A stretch of DNA of 64,000 nt from DASPWW01 sp963756745 (GCA_963756745.1 CAVWOU010000009.1:62001-126000); one strand, 5' to 3'; numbered from the stretch's first letter, positions 46,687 through 56,465 are shown. Program-made: numbers and translations. The notes: generated by a model from the sequence alone, not told the origin.

Positions 46687-46690
46687 ACCG

Positions 46691-47241
46691 GAGCCCCCTC
46701 CCTCGGGCCTCCCCTCGCTCAACATCGCCGGAACGAGCTGCGCGAGCTGGCGCCAGGGCCCCTCCAGCCTCCTGCCACCGAGAAAGAACGTCGGCGTCGC
46801 GTGAACCCCGGCCTTCTCGCCGCCGGCGACGTCCTCCAGGACGCGGTCGCGATAGGTGCGGTCGCGAAGCGCCGACTCGGCCTCCGCCGGATCCAGATCG
46901 AGCCTTCGCGCAACCGATAGCAGGTCGTCCAGCGTGAAGCGCTCGCGGCCGGCGAGCAGCAGGGAGTGCGTCTCCCAAAACTTCCCGTGCACCGCGGCAA
47001 GCTCGGACAGCTCCGCGGCGAGATCGGCCCCGGGGTGAAGCTCCGGGTCGGGAAAGTGGCGCCACACGAGGCTCAGGGACGGGTAGCGCTCCAGCAGCGA
47101 GCTGACCGGGCGGCTCGCGGCGAAGCAGAACGGGCAGCCGAAGTCCCCGTACTCGATCAGGGTCAGCTCGGGCTCCTCGGCGCCGAAGACGTGATCGCCC
47201 TCTCCGACAGGGATCAGTGCGCCGGACGCCGGGACGTTCAC
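46691..47241 (-). pseudogene. Truncated DsbA-like gene, unit 2
   Basis: The first 182 or so residues match the unit 1 protein (with YGDFGCPFCFAASRPV and VHATPTFFLGGRRLEG), with about 10 substitutions, such as IEYG for VEYG. At 46691 the repeat junction replaces the C-terminal 110 residues. The frame stays open into the antisense of the unit 1 encapsulin gene for about 200 more codons (to 46063). Redox domain intact; a chimeric protein could be made. Confidence 0.85.
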
Positions 47242-47245
47242 CGGC

Positions 47246-48484
47246 CTACGCGGCCTTCGGGTTCTCGAGGACGAGGGCGACCCCCTGGCCCGACCCGACG
47301 CACACGCCCAGGACGCCGTAGCGGGCCTCGCGAAGGCGCAGCTCGGTGGCGAGCGTGAGCACGTAACGGGTGCCCGACGAGCCGAACGGGTGGCCGATGG
47401 CGACGGCCCCGCCGTTCGGGTTGAGGCGCTCGTCGGGCACCTCGAAGCCGTCGAGCTGGTTCGGCAGCTCGCGCAGGATCGCGACGGCGACCGAGGCGTA
47501 CGCCTCGTGGACCTCCCACACGTCGATCTCCTCAGGTTTGAGGTCGGCGCGCGCCAGGGCCTTCGGGATCGCGAACGCCGGAGCGATTCCCATCACCTTC
47601 GGGTCGAGCGCGTGGGTCGCCGACGCCACGACGCGCGCCAGCGGCTCGTCGCCGAGCTCCTCGGCCCTCTCCGCGCTCGCGAGCACCACCGCGCTGGCGC
47701 CGTCGTTGAGCGGCGACGAGTTCCCCGCGGTCATCTGGGTCGTGTTCGGCTGGGCGGGAAGGGCGGCGAGCTTCTCCGCCGTGGTGTCGTCACGGATGCT
47801 CTCGTCGTGCTCGAACGTCCGCGCGGGTTCCTTGCGCGTGGCCGGGATCTCGACCGGGTGGATCTCCTCGCCGAGGCGCCCCGAGTCGCGGGCGGCGGCC
47901 GCGTGTTGATGGGAGCGGAGAGCGAACGCGTCGATCTCCTCGCGCGTCAGCTCGTAGCGGTCGGCGACGTTCTGCGCCGTCTGCATCATCTCGATGTAGG
48001 CGTCCCGGGCGAGCAGCGTCGGGTTCGGCGGGCCGCCGGCCCCCGCCCACATCGTGTCGAGCATGAACACGGGGCCGCGGGGCATGAACGGCGCCTCGCC
48101 CTTCATCAGCGCCCACCCCGACCGCGACATCGACTCCACCCCGCCGGCCAATCCGACCCCGAGCTCATCGCTGCGGATCGCGTGCGCGATCTGGATCGTG
48201 CACGTCAGCGACGAGGCGCAGAACCGGTTCACGGTCGCCGCCGGCACCGAGTCCGGGAAGCCCGCGGCCAAGGCAGCCCAGCGCGCGATGTCGCCCATCC
48301 CCTCGTGCGCAGGGTTGACGCACCCGGCTGCGATGTCCTCGATCCGCTCGAGCGGCACTCCGGCCTTCTCGCACGCCGCGACCATCGTCTGGCCGAGCAG
48401 GTCGTCGGTTCGAATGTGGGACAGCGAGCCGCCGTAGCGGCCCACCGGCGTCCGCAAACCGCCGAGCACAAATGCATCAGTCAT
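47246..48484 (-). CDS. Thiolase, unit 2 (intact)
   Basis: A 412-residue thiolase with Cys in VNRFCASSLTC, His in GHPFGSSGTR and Cys in LGVCVGSGQG. The HEAYA motif has His in place of Asn, as in some beta-oxidation FadA/FadI enzymes. Condensation or cleavage of acyl-CoA is possible; no partner dehydrogenase or hydratase is present. A SAERAEEL segment differs from unit 1 SAEGAEEL, and ARADLKPEEIDVWE from ARAGLKPDEIDIWE. ATG 48484 has AGGAGAGA upstream. The DsbA-like gene follows after 4 nt. Confidence 0.88.
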   Translation of the reverse strand: MTDAFVLGGLRTPVGRYGGSLSHIRTDDLLGQTMVAACEKAGVPLERIEDIAAGCVNPAHEGMGDIARWAALAAGFPDSVPAATVNRFCASSLTCTIQIAHAIRSDELGVGLAGGVESMSRSGWALMKGEAPFMPRGPVFMLDTMWAGAGGPPNPTLLARDAYIEMMQTAQNVADRYELTREEIDAFALRSHQHAAAARDSGRLGEEIHPVEIPATRKEPARTFEHDESIRDDTTAEKLAALPAQPNTTQMTAGNSSPLNDGASAVVLASAERAEELGDEPLARVVASATHALDPKVMGIAPAFAIPKALARADLKPEEIDVWEVHEAYASVAVAILRELPNQLDGFEVPDERLNPNGGAVAIGHPFGSSGTRYVLTLATELRLREARYGVLGVCVGSGQGVALVLENPKAA

Positions 48485-48555
48485 CGAGATCTCTCCTTTC
48501 GGGAGGCGTTCGGTGGAGCTTGATCCGCGCGCTCCGCGCCTGAAAAGATGTCGCC

Positions 48556-48948
48556 GTGGGATTCGACCAGTATCACGAGCCCGCCGCGGAGCTTCCGGCC
48601 GAGACGCGGACCTTCGCCCGCCTGTGCGCCTCGCTGACCGAGGAGGCGGAGGCGATCGGCTGGTACGAGCAGCGCATGGCGGTCGAGCCCGACCGCGAGG
48701 CGCGCGCGATCATGCGCGATGCCCAGGGAGAGGAGTTCAAGCACTTCTCGATGGACCTCGAGTTCCTGCTCCGTCGCACGCCGCTGTGGCGCGAGATCGC
48801 GGAGGGAATCCTGTTCCAGGAGGGCGACATCGTCGAGCACGGCGAGGAGGCCGAGGAGGAAGCGACGGAGGAGGAGGCAGCCCGGGGAGCGCCGCTGGCC
48901 GGAAGCGAGTCGCTCGGCATCGGGGGCCTGCGCGGGAGCGATCCGTGA
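48556..48948 (+). CDS. Encapsulated ferritin, unit 2
   Basis: Identical in all 130 residues to the unit 1 protein, including the ferroxidase Glu and ExxH and the SESLGIGGLRGS targeting tail. Start GTG. The stop overlaps the shell start. Confidence 0.9.
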   Translation: MGFDQYHEPAAELPAETRTFARLCASLTEEAEAIGWYEQRMAVEPDREARAIMRDAQGEEFKHFSMDLEFLLRRTPLWREIAEGILFQEGDIVEHGEEAEEEATEEEAARGAPLAGSESLGIGGLRGSDP

Positions 48949-49749
48949 GCCACCTGCTCCGCGGGCAAGCCCCCGTCACCGAGGCGGGGTGGGCTCTGCT
49001 CGACTCCGAGGCGCGCGAGCGGTTGACCCCTGCGCTGGCCGCGCGCAGGCTGGTCGACTTCGCCGGACCCCGCGGTTGGGCCCACTCGGCCACGAACCTC
49101 GGCCGCACGCAGGATCTCGCCGACTCACCCGAGGAGGGCGTTGCCGCGCGGCAGCGGCGCGTTCTCGGGCTCGTCGAGCTCCGGGCGCCGTTCACCGTCG
49201 CCCGTACGGAGCTGCGAGGACGCCGAGCGCGGCGCCGAGGACGTCGAGCTGGGCGCGTTGGACGAGGCGGCCCGCCGGATCGCTCGCGCGGAGAACTCCG
49301 CCGTGTTCCATGGCTGGAGCGCCGCCGGCATCGCCGGCGTGATCGAGGCGTCTCCGCACGAGCAGATAACCATGGGCGAGGACTGCGAGCGGTATCCGCG
49401 CCACGTCGCGAAAGCCGTCGACACCCTCCGCGCGGCCGGTATCGAGGGCGACTACGGCCTCGCGCTCGGCCCGGAGATTCACACCCGGGTGCTCGAGACC
49501 AGCGAGCACGGCGGGTATCCCCTGCTCGAGCACCTGCGCGAGATCCTCGGCGGCCCGATCGTGTGGGCGCCCGCGGTCGACGGCGCCGCCGTGCTCAGCA
49601 TGCGCGGGGGCGATTTCCTCTTCGACTGCGGCCAGGACCTCTCGATCGGATACGAGAACCACGACGCGGACGCCGTCCACCTGTACCTGGAGGAGAGCTT
49701 CAGCTTCAGGGTCGCGACGCCCGAGGCGGCCGTGCCGCTTCCAGCCTGA
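48945..49749 (+). CDS. Encapsulin shell protein, unit 2, one frameshift
   Basis: As unit 1 but with an extra G near 49213 (CTGCGAGG against CTCGAGG in unit 1), after TVARTEL, which breaks the frame at about residue 89. The rest reads through in the next frame to the same stop. About six substitutions relative to unit 1 (for example SPHEQITMG, ETSEHGGYP, YENHDADAVH). If the insertion is real the copy is a pseudogene; if not, the cell has two shell paralogues about 98% identical. Confidence 0.85.
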
Positions 49750-49800
49750 ACCGATCTGCGCGAGTGAACGACTCGGGGTGCGAGGTCATGACCTCCCCGG

Positions 49801-51249
49801 TCAGGGGCGTTCGGAACGGATGAGCACTGTTTGGAGCTCGGTGAGCGTTTCCATCGGATAGGGGCCGCCGACGCGGCCGATGCCGCTCTCTGAGCGCCCG
49901 CGGCCGCCCCAGGGTAGGTGGGCCTCCCAGTAATTGGTCGTCTCGTTGATGTTCACGAGCCCCATATGAACCGAGTCGGCGAAGCGCAGGCCGGCTCCCA
50001 CGTCCCCCGTGAAGATCGCGGCCATGAGCCCGAAGGACTGGGAGTTCGTCTGCTCGATGGCGTCCTCGAGCGAGTCGACCGACACGATCGGAGCGATAGG
50101 ACCGAAGGTCTCCTGCGTCACGGCGATCGAGTCCGGCGGAACCCCGTACAGCACCGTCGCGGGCCAGTAGAGCTGGGTGGGGAATCCGTCGGCGCGGGCC
50201 CCGCCCGCCACGACCTCCGCGCCGCGCTCCACCGCATCGGCCACGTGTGCGTCCATCTTGGCGGCGCCCGCCTCGTTGTTGAGCGGTCCCAGAGTCGTGG
50301 CCTCCTCGAGCGGGTTGCCGAGTCGGACGTCGCGCTCGACCTGCTCGGCGAGGCGCGCGACGAACTCCTCGCGCACCGCCTCGTGCACGAGCAGGCGCTC
50401 GGCGGCGGAGCAGCTCTGGCCCGCGCCGAGGAAGCAGCCGACCTGCGCCGCCTCCGCCGCCGCGTCGAGGTCGGCGTCGTCCATCACGACGAAGGGGCCG
50501 TTCCCTCCCATCTCGAGGAGCTGCGCCTTGCCGGCCGCCTGACGCGCGACGATCATCCCGGTCGCTGTCGAGCCCGTGAAGGACACGGCACGGGTGCCGG
50601 GGTTGACCGCCAGCTCGTCGCCCACCTCCGGGCCGGGGCCCAGCACGAGGTTGAACACCCCCGGCGGTAGATCGGCCTCGGCGACGCACTCGGCGAGCAC
50701 GCCCGAGCACACCGCGGTCGAGGGGGCGGGGGTCCACACCACCGTGCAGCCGCACGCCAGCGCCGGGGCGAGCACCTCGGCCGGCATGGTGTAGGGCCAG
50801 TTCCAGGGGGTGATGAGCCCGAGTACGCCGAGCGGCCGCCGGAGCAGCAGCACCAGCCTGCCGGGCGCCGCGCTCTCGGGGATCTTCCCCTCGATGCGCT
50901 TAGCGTCCTCGGCCGCCATCCGCCAGAACTCGATCAGCTCCCCGACCTCCACCTCGGCCTCGGCCTTGAGCGGCTTGCCCTGGTCGAGCGTGCAGATCCG
51001 CGCGAGCTCGTCGCGGCGGCGCTCGCAGGCGTCCGCCACCCGGTGGAGGAGCGCCGCGCGCTCGAACCCGGTGCGCGCCGCCCAGGACGGGAACGCGGCG
51101 TTCGCGGCGTCGATCGCGCGCTGGGCGTCCTCGCGGCTCCCCTCGGCCACGGGCCCGAGCGACTCGCCCGTGGCCGGGCTCGTGGCCTCGACGGTGGCAC
51201 CGCTCGCGGCGTCGCACCACTCGCCGTCGATGAACATGCGGGTGGTCAT
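49801..51249 (-). CDS. NAD(P)-dependent aldehyde dehydrogenase
   Basis: A 482-residue class 1/2-type ALDH. The general base Glu is in LLEMGGNGPF and the nucleophile Cys in GAGQSCSAAERL. TPWNWPYTMP and VSFTGSTATG line the cofactor site. As the third gene after a permease and a choline-type dehydrogenase, it is a candidate betaine aldehyde dehydrogenase, although the canonical BetB Cys region (GQVCSNGTR) is different. It begins 20 nt after the GMC gene. Confidence 0.88.
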   Translation of the reverse strand: MTTRMFIDGEWCDAASGATVEATSPATGESLGPVAEGSREDAQRAIDAANAAFPSWAARTGFERAALLHRVADACERRRDELARICTLDQGKPLKAEAEVEVGELIEFWRMAAEDAKRIEGKIPESAAPGRLVLLLRRPLGVLGLITPWNWPYTMPAEVLAPALACGCTVVWTPAPSTAVCSGVLAECVAEADLPPGVFNLVLGPGPEVGDELAVNPGTRAVSFTGSTATGMIVARQAAGKAQLLEMGGNGPFVVMDDADLDAAAEAAQVGCFLGAGQSCSAAERLLVHEAVREEFVARLAEQVERDVRLGNPLEEATTLGPLNNEAGAAKMDAHVADAVERGAEVVAGGARADGFPTQLYWPATVLYGVPPDSIAVTQETFGPIAPIVSVDSLEDAIEQTNSQSFGLMAAIFTGDVGAGLRFADSVHMGLVNINETTNYWEAHLPWGGRGRSESGIGRVGGPYPMETLTELQTVLIRSERP

Positions 51250-51268
51250 CGTCCGGGACCGACCCGCC

Positions 51269-52843
51269 TCAGGTCGCAGCGGCCTCCGCGACCTCGCGAA
51301 CGTCCGCCTTGATCATGTCGGAGCACTTCTCGCCGATCATCGTCGTGGTAATGACGGGGTTAGGGGCGACGAGGAACGGCATGGCCGAACCGTCGCACAC
51401 ACGCAGCCCGCGCACCCCCTTTACCCGCAGGCGGGGGTCGAGCGGCGCGTCACGGTCGTCCGGCGCCCCCATCCGGACCGTGCAGGAGGGGTGGTAGACG
51501 GTGTTGTGCGTCTTGTGGATGTAGTCGAGCAGCTCGTCATCGCTCTGGGCGTCCGGCCCGGGCGCGAGCTCGTCGCCTCTCCAGTCGTCCATCGCCGGCT
51601 GCGACACGATCTCGCGCGCCAGCTTCACCCCGTGGAGCATCACGCGGTCGTCGTGCGGGTCGGTGAAGTAGCGCGGGTCGACCTTCGGCTTGTCGCGGAA
51701 GTCGGGCGAGCGCAGGCGCACCGTCCCGAGCGACTGGGCGTGCGTGACGTTCGGAGTCAGGCAGAAGGCGTTCTCCGTCGTGGGGTAGCCGCGGCGGACC
51801 GTGTTCATGTCGAACGGCACCGATCCATAGTGATACATCAGGTTCGGCCGATCGAGGCCCTCCTCGGTCATCGTGAAGATGCCGATCTCCCACCACTGGG
51901 TGGAGGTCGTCACCATCGGCTGCTTGGCCTCCCACATGACGAGGCCCTCGGGGTGGTCCTCGAGGTGCTCGCCCACGCCCGGGGAGTCGACGACCACGTC
52001 GATCCCGAACTCGCGTAGGTGCGCGGCCGGGCCGATGCCCGAGAGCATGAGCAGCTTGGGGTCGTCGATCGACCCGCAGCTCAAGATCACCTCGCGGCGG
52101 GCACCGACCTGGATCGAGTGGATGAGGTCGGGGCTCAGGTACTCCGCGCCGGTGCAGCGGCGCTCGTCGTCCAGCAGAAGGCGCTTGGCGCGGCAGCCCG
52201 TCCGAACCTCGAGGTTCTTCCGCTTGCCCATGATCGGATGGAGGTACGACTTCGAGGACGAGGAGCGCACGTTGTTCTCGTCGGAGGCGATCTGGAACCA
52301 GTTCGCGCCGTGCGTGACGGTCGTCCCTGAGTTGAACTGGACGGTCGGGATGCCTGCCTGCTCGCACGCCTCGAGCAGCGCCACGCCGCAGGGATCGTCC
52401 GGGGGCACGTCGCGCAGCTTCACGGGGCCCGAGCGGCCGTGGTGGTCTCCCTCGCCGCTGTTGTTCTCCAGCCGCTTCAGCAGCGGGAAGCAATCCGCCG
52501 CGCTCCAGCCCTCGCAGCCCATCGAAGCCCACTCGTCGAGATCCTCCGCCGGAGTCCAGAACGCGATGCACGAGTTGTGCGACGAACACCCGCCCAGCAC
52601 CCTGGCACGCGCGTGTCGCATGAACGAGTTTCCCCGCTCCTGTGGCTCGACGGGGTAATCCCAGTCATAGCCGGACTCGAGCAGGGCCATCCAGGCGTCG
52701 AGCTGCAGGATCGCATCGTCACCCACGTCGGACGGCCCCGCCTCCAGCAGGCAGACGCTCGTCCCGGGATCCTCGGACAGCCGCGCCGCGACAACCGCGC
52801 CGGCGGTGCCGCCCCCGACTACGACGTAGTCAAACTGCTCCAT
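51269..52843 (-). CDS. GMC-family FAD oxidoreductase (choline dehydrogenase-like)
   Basis: A 524-residue glucose-methanol-choline oxidoreductase. FDYVVVGGGTAGAVVAARL is the FAD Rossmann motif; LGGCSSHNSCIAFW is the GMC signature 1; the C-terminal YHPSCTVRMG and PNPVITTTMIGEK hold the catalytic His and Asn/His pair. Choline or a similar amino alcohol would be oxidised to the aldehyde used by the next gene. It lies 36 nt after the permease gene. Confidence 0.88.
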   Translation of the reverse strand: MEQFDYVVVGGGTAGAVVAARLSEDPGTSVCLLEAGPSDVGDDAILQLDAWMALLESGYDWDYPVEPQERGNSFMRHARARVLGGCSSHNSCIAFWTPAEDLDEWASMGCEGWSAADCFPLLKRLENNSGEGDHHGRSGPVKLRDVPPDDPCGVALLEACEQAGIPTVQFNSGTTVTHGANWFQIASDENNVRSSSSKSYLHPIMGKRKNLEVRTGCRAKRLLLDDERRCTGAEYLSPDLIHSIQVGARREVILSCGSIDDPKLLMLSGIGPAAHLREFGIDVVVDSPGVGEHLEDHPEGLVMWEAKQPMVTTSTQWWEIGIFTMTEEGLDRPNLMYHYGSVPFDMNTVRRGYPTTENAFCLTPNVTHAQSLGTVRLRSPDFRDKPKVDPRYFTDPHDDRVMLHGVKLAREIVSQPAMDDWRGDELAPGPDAQSDDELLDYIHKTHNTVYHPSCTVRMGAPDDRDAPLDPRLRVKGVRGLRVCDGSAMPFLVAPNPVITTTMIGEKCSDMIKADVREVAEAAAT

Positions 52844-52879
52844 GACCTCTCCTCTTCTGTGGTGCGCGAGCGCCCCCCG

Positions 52880-54466
52880 CTACTCAGGGGAGGACGTGGC
52901 GGGCGCTGCTCCCGCAGGGCCGGAAGCCGCGGCCGGCGCGGCCGCCTCGACCGAGTGCGAGGCCAGCACGCCCGTCTTGTGCCGCTGCCTGAACCAGTAG
53001 TAGGCGAGCCCGCCGAAGAACACGACCCCGATGAACAGGAGTGCGCCGTACTGGAGGTACCAGTGGAAGGGCGGGGTCGCGTTGTAGATGTCCTTGCGCG
53101 GCCAGATGAGATTGATCGACATGAAAAGACCCCAGCCGACCGCGATGAGGTTGATCGGCAGCCCGAACCTGCCGAGCGTGAAGAAGCCCTTCTCACGCGC
53201 GTCCTTGGGTGGCCACTCCCCGCGCAGCCGCTTGGCGAGCATCGGCATCGTGACCAGCAGGTAGGCGATGTAGATCATGATGATCCCGATGCTCGTGATC
53301 ACCAGGAAGATCTCCGGCTGGCGGATGTTCACGACGAGGATGATGACCGCCAGGACGCCGGTGATGACGGCCGGGATGATCGGCGTCTTTGTCTTCGGGT
53401 GGACCTTCGCGAGCCGTTCGCCGGCGGGCAGGTTGTTGTCGCGCGCCATCGCGAACATCAGCCGGATCGTGGCCGTCTGCACGGCAAGGCAGCACACGGT
53501 GATCGCGATCACGACGCAGCTCAGGAAGATCTTCCCGATCGTGTTGCCGAGCACGTCGAGGACGACGAACTGGAGGCCCTCGACGCCGATCTTCGGGCTG
53601 TTGATGTTGCCGACCGAGAGGATCGCGAACATGAGGATCAGGCCGCCGAGGATGAACGAGGCGATCACGGCCCGCAGGATCGCCAGCGGCGCGGTGCGCC
53701 GCGGATCCTTGGTCTCCTCGCCCAGCGAGCTCGCGGTGTCGAAGCCGTACATCACGTAGGCCGACGCCAGCGAGGCGGCCAGGAAGGCGCCGAGGTAGCC
53801 GAGGTCGTAGCCCTTGCCGGTGCCCTGGGTCTCGAACAGCACGTCGGGGCCGCGCGTGATGTTGGCGGCGAGGAGGATGATCAGCAGCGCCGCGGCGATC
53901 AACTCGATGAACACGCCCGTGCTGTTGATCCGCGACATCAGCTTCACGCCCAGGGCGTTGACGACGGTGATGAAGATGATCAGCACCGTGCCCAGGATCA
54001 CCGCGTTGGCGGCGAAGTCGTACTTGCCGGTGCCATCGCCGTAGATCTGGAACCCGTCCCAGATCTGGGGCAATGTGAGCTGGTAGGCGAGCGCCACGGC
54101 GGAGATCGTCACGACCGACGCCGTGAGCATCATCCAGCCCCCGAGCCAGGCGACCGTCGCGGTCCCGAGCCGCTTCGCCCAGTTGTAGACGGACCCGGCA
54201 ACGGGGAAGTTGGCGGCGAGCTCGGCGAAGCACAGGGCCACCATCACCTGACCGGCGAAGACCATCGGCCACGTCCACCAGTAGGCGGGGCCGCCGAAGG
54301 CGAAGCCGAAGAAGAAGAGCTGGAAGGTGCCGGTGAGGATCGAGATGTAGCTGACCCCCGCGGCGAAGCTCGCGAACCTCCCGATGCTGCGGTCGAGCTC
54401 CTGCTTGTACCCGAACTCGGCGAGCTCTTCACGCTCGGCTTGGGCAGCTTCCGTCGCCACGGGCAA
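52880..54466 (-). CDS. APC-family amino acid/amine permease
   Basis: A 528-residue, 12-helix transporter of the amino acid-polyamine-organocation family. The N-terminal RSIGRFASFAAGVSYISILTG and SYVMYGFDTASSLGEETKDP-type (helix 6) segments are diagnostic. The substrate is probably a quaternary or biogenic amine because the GMC and aldehyde dehydrogenases follow. It heads the operon. A TGATATATCT site is about 68 nt upstream. It diverges from the DUF294 gene. Confidence 0.88.
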   Translation of the reverse strand: MPVATEAAQAEREELAEFGYKQELDRSIGRFASFAAGVSYISILTGTFQLFFFGFAFGGPAYWWTWPMVFAGQVMVALCFAELAANFPVAGSVYNWAKRLGTATVAWLGGWMMLTASVVTISAVALAYQLTLPQIWDGFQIYGDGTGKYDFAANAVILGTVLIIFITVVNALGVKLMSRINSTGVFIELIAAALLIILLAANITRGPDVLFETQGTGKGYDLGYLGAFLAASLASAYVMYGFDTASSLGEETKDPRRTAPLAILRAVIASFILGGLILMFAILSVGNINSPKIGVEGLQFVVLDVLGNTIGKIFLSCVVIAITVCCLAVQTATIRLMFAMARDNNLPAGERLAKVHPKTKTPIIPAVITGVLAVIILVVNIRQPEIFLVITSIGIIMIYIAYLLVTMPMLAKRLRGEWPPKDAREKGFFTLGRFGLPINLIAVGWGLFMSINLIWPRKDIYNATPPFHWYLQYGALLFIGVVFFGGLAYYWFRQRHKTGVLASHSVEAAAPAAASGPAGAAPATSSPE

Positions 54467-54533
54467 CCTCCCTCTTGGGCCTCTCCAGCTCCTTCAGCGG
54501 CAGTATCTAGCGGCACGGGGCCGCTGTCAAGAG

Positions 54534-54543
54534 TGATATATCT
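54534..54543. promoter_or_regulatory. Candidate GntR operator, permease/DUF294 intergenic
   Basis: TGATATATCT differs at one position from the perfect palindrome at 59727-59736. It lies between the divergent permease and DUF294 starts. Confidence 0.6.
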
Positions 54544-54562
54544 GACCTTCCGCCCCCGCACC

Positions 54563-56422
54563 ATGCACGACACCACCGAGCACGACCTCGCCGCGCACGA
54601 CATCGCCGAGTTTCTCCGGCGCCACCCCCCTTTCGACACCCTGGGCGAGGAGGCTCTGGCAGCCGTCGCGTCAGCCGCCGAGATCGAACCGCACCCCGCA
54701 CGGGCCAAGATCCTGGACAGCGCCGAGTCCACCTCCGAGTCCGCGTACGTCGTGGTGCACGGCTCCGTCGAACTGATGACGATCGACGGACGCCTTCTGG
54801 ACCTGCTCGGCGAGGGCGAGATGTTCGGGTTCGCCTCTCTCCTCGAGGAGCGGCCACTGGGGTTCGTCGCGCGCGCCGCCGAGGACACGCTCGCGTACCG
54901 GATCCCCGAGCACGCGATCCGACCCGTCCTTGAACGCCCCGCCGCCGTGCGCTTCGTCGTAGGGTCGCTCTCCAAGAGCGTCCGCCTGCTGTCGGGTCAC
55001 GAGCGAGAGCCGCCGCCGGCTGCGGGCCGGCCGGTCCGCGATCTCGTCCGCGCGCCGGCGTTGGTCTGCCCACCCGCTACGCCGGTGCAGCGGGCGGCGC
55101 AGCGAATGGTCGAGGCCGGCGCCGCCTGTGTGGTGGTGGACCTGGGCGACCAGCTCGGGATCGTCACCGACCGCGACATCCGCACCCGGGTCGCCGCCGC
55201 GGGCGCCGGGCCGGACACGCCGCTCTCGGCCGTGATGACCGCACCGGCGCGGACGGTGGCAGCAGACCGCTCGGAGACGGAGGCGCTGTTCGAGATGCTC
55301 GACCACGGCATCCGGCACCTGCCCGTGCTCGAGCCCGACCGGCGGCTCGTGGGCGTGACTCGACGACGTCGACCTCGTCGCGAGCGAGCGGCGTGCTCCC
55401 TTTCGCCTGCGGGCCCGGATCGCGCGCAGCGTCGACGCGGCGGGCGTTGAGCCGAGGCCGCCGCAGAGCTTCCGGACACGGTGATCGCGCTGTACGACGC
55501 GGACGTGCCGGCCGCGGCGATCAGCCGCACGATCGCCAGCATCCACGACACGATCACCCGCCGGCTGATCGAGATCGCTCACGAGGAGCTCGGGCCACCG
55601 GACGTGCCGTACACGTGGTTGGCGATGGGCAGCTTCGGCCGCCGCGAGCCGTTCCCGAGCTCCGACGTCGACTGCGCGCTGGCCTGGGAGGACGGGGACG
55701 ATCCGCAGCTGCGGGAGACGATGATCGCCCTGGCGCGGCGCGTTCTGGAGGGGCTGGCGGCGTGCGGGCTGCAACCCGACCGCCAGGGCGCGGTGGCCTC
55801 GAGCCCGCTGTTCGCCCGGTCGATCCGCGAATGGGAGCGCGCCGCCCGGGCGTGGCTCGAGGACCCCGATCGCGACCGCGGCCTGATGCTGCTCTCGGTG
55901 GTCGTCGAGAGCGATCCGGTGTGGGGCGCTACGACCGCGGCCGAGCGTCTCGCGGCAGCGTTCTCCGAGGCTCCGAACCGCGAGCACGCGCTGCGTCGCC
56001 TGGCCGCGGCGGCGGCGGCCGAGCGCCCGCCCACGGGCTTCTTCCGCGACTTCGTGCTCGAGGACAGCGGCGAGCGCAAGGGGGTGCTGGACATCAAGCA
56101 CGGCGGCCTGCTGCCGATCGAGGCTCTCGCCCGCTGGGCCGGGCTGGCGGCCGGCGTGAGCGCCGCGTCGACGAGGGCGCGTCTGCGAGCCGCGGAGGCC
56201 GCGGGGACACTGGCGGCGGCCGACGCGGCCGTCCTGCACGGCGCGTTCGAGCTCGTCTGCGCGCTCCGGATGGAGCATCAGGTCGAGCGGCTGCGCGCCG
56301 GACTGCCGCCCGATGACCTGATCGACCCCAAGCACCTCGCGCCGCTCACCAGGACCTCGCTGAAGGAAGCCTTCCGTGCGGTGGCGAAGGTGCAGCGCGG
56401 CATCGACGTCGCGACGGGGTGA
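54563..56422 (+). CDS. DUF294 nucleotidyltransferase with cNMP-binding and CBS domains, two frameshifts
   Basis: A signal-transduction protein of about 619 residues: cyclic-nucleotide-binding domain (PFDTLGEEALAAVASAAEIE to GEMFGFASLLEE), CBS pair (ACVVVDLGDQLGIVTDRDIR and ETEALFEMLDHGIRHLPVLE), GlnD-like nucleotidyltransferase (AMGSFGRREPFPSSDVDCAL with the GS and DxD) and a C-terminal helical DUF294_C. It is commonly encoded beside solute transporters. The frame shifts near 55358 (ACTCGACG for ACCGACG) and 55450 (a G lost). The target of transfer is unknown. Confidence 0.8.
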
Positions 56423-56465
56423 TCGGCGATCTCGTTCGCGGCGCTGACGGCGCTACCCTTGGGCC

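Larger units (their letters stand above)
43629..46690. repeat. Tandem duplication, unit 1 (about 3062 bp)
   Basis: From 43629 the sequence is matched, at offset 3062, by unit 2 beginning at 46691. Contents: the first two thirds of a DsbA-like gene, a thiolase, an encapsulated ferritin and an encapsulin shell. The units differ by scattered substitutions (a few per cent) and by three 1-nt indels. Confidence 0.95.
46691..49753. repeat. Tandem duplication, unit 2 (about 3063 bp)
   Basis: Second unit; homology ends at 49753 where unit 1 passes into unit 2. The junction CTGAACCG/GAGCC has at most a CCG microhomology with the left border. No terminal repeats or mobile genes flank the units. Confidence 0.95.

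Noticed and set aside
43629..49753. Composite transposon or phage origin for the duplicated unit
   Set aside because: No transposase, integrase, terminal inverted repeats or target-site duplication were seen at 43629, 46691 or 49753.
52439..55450. A 1003-codon plus-strand open frame across the GMC, permease and DUF294 region
   Set aside because: Its first 700 codons are antisense to two clear genes (GMC oxidoreductase and permease) and have shadow-like composition. Only the part from 54563 is a gene.
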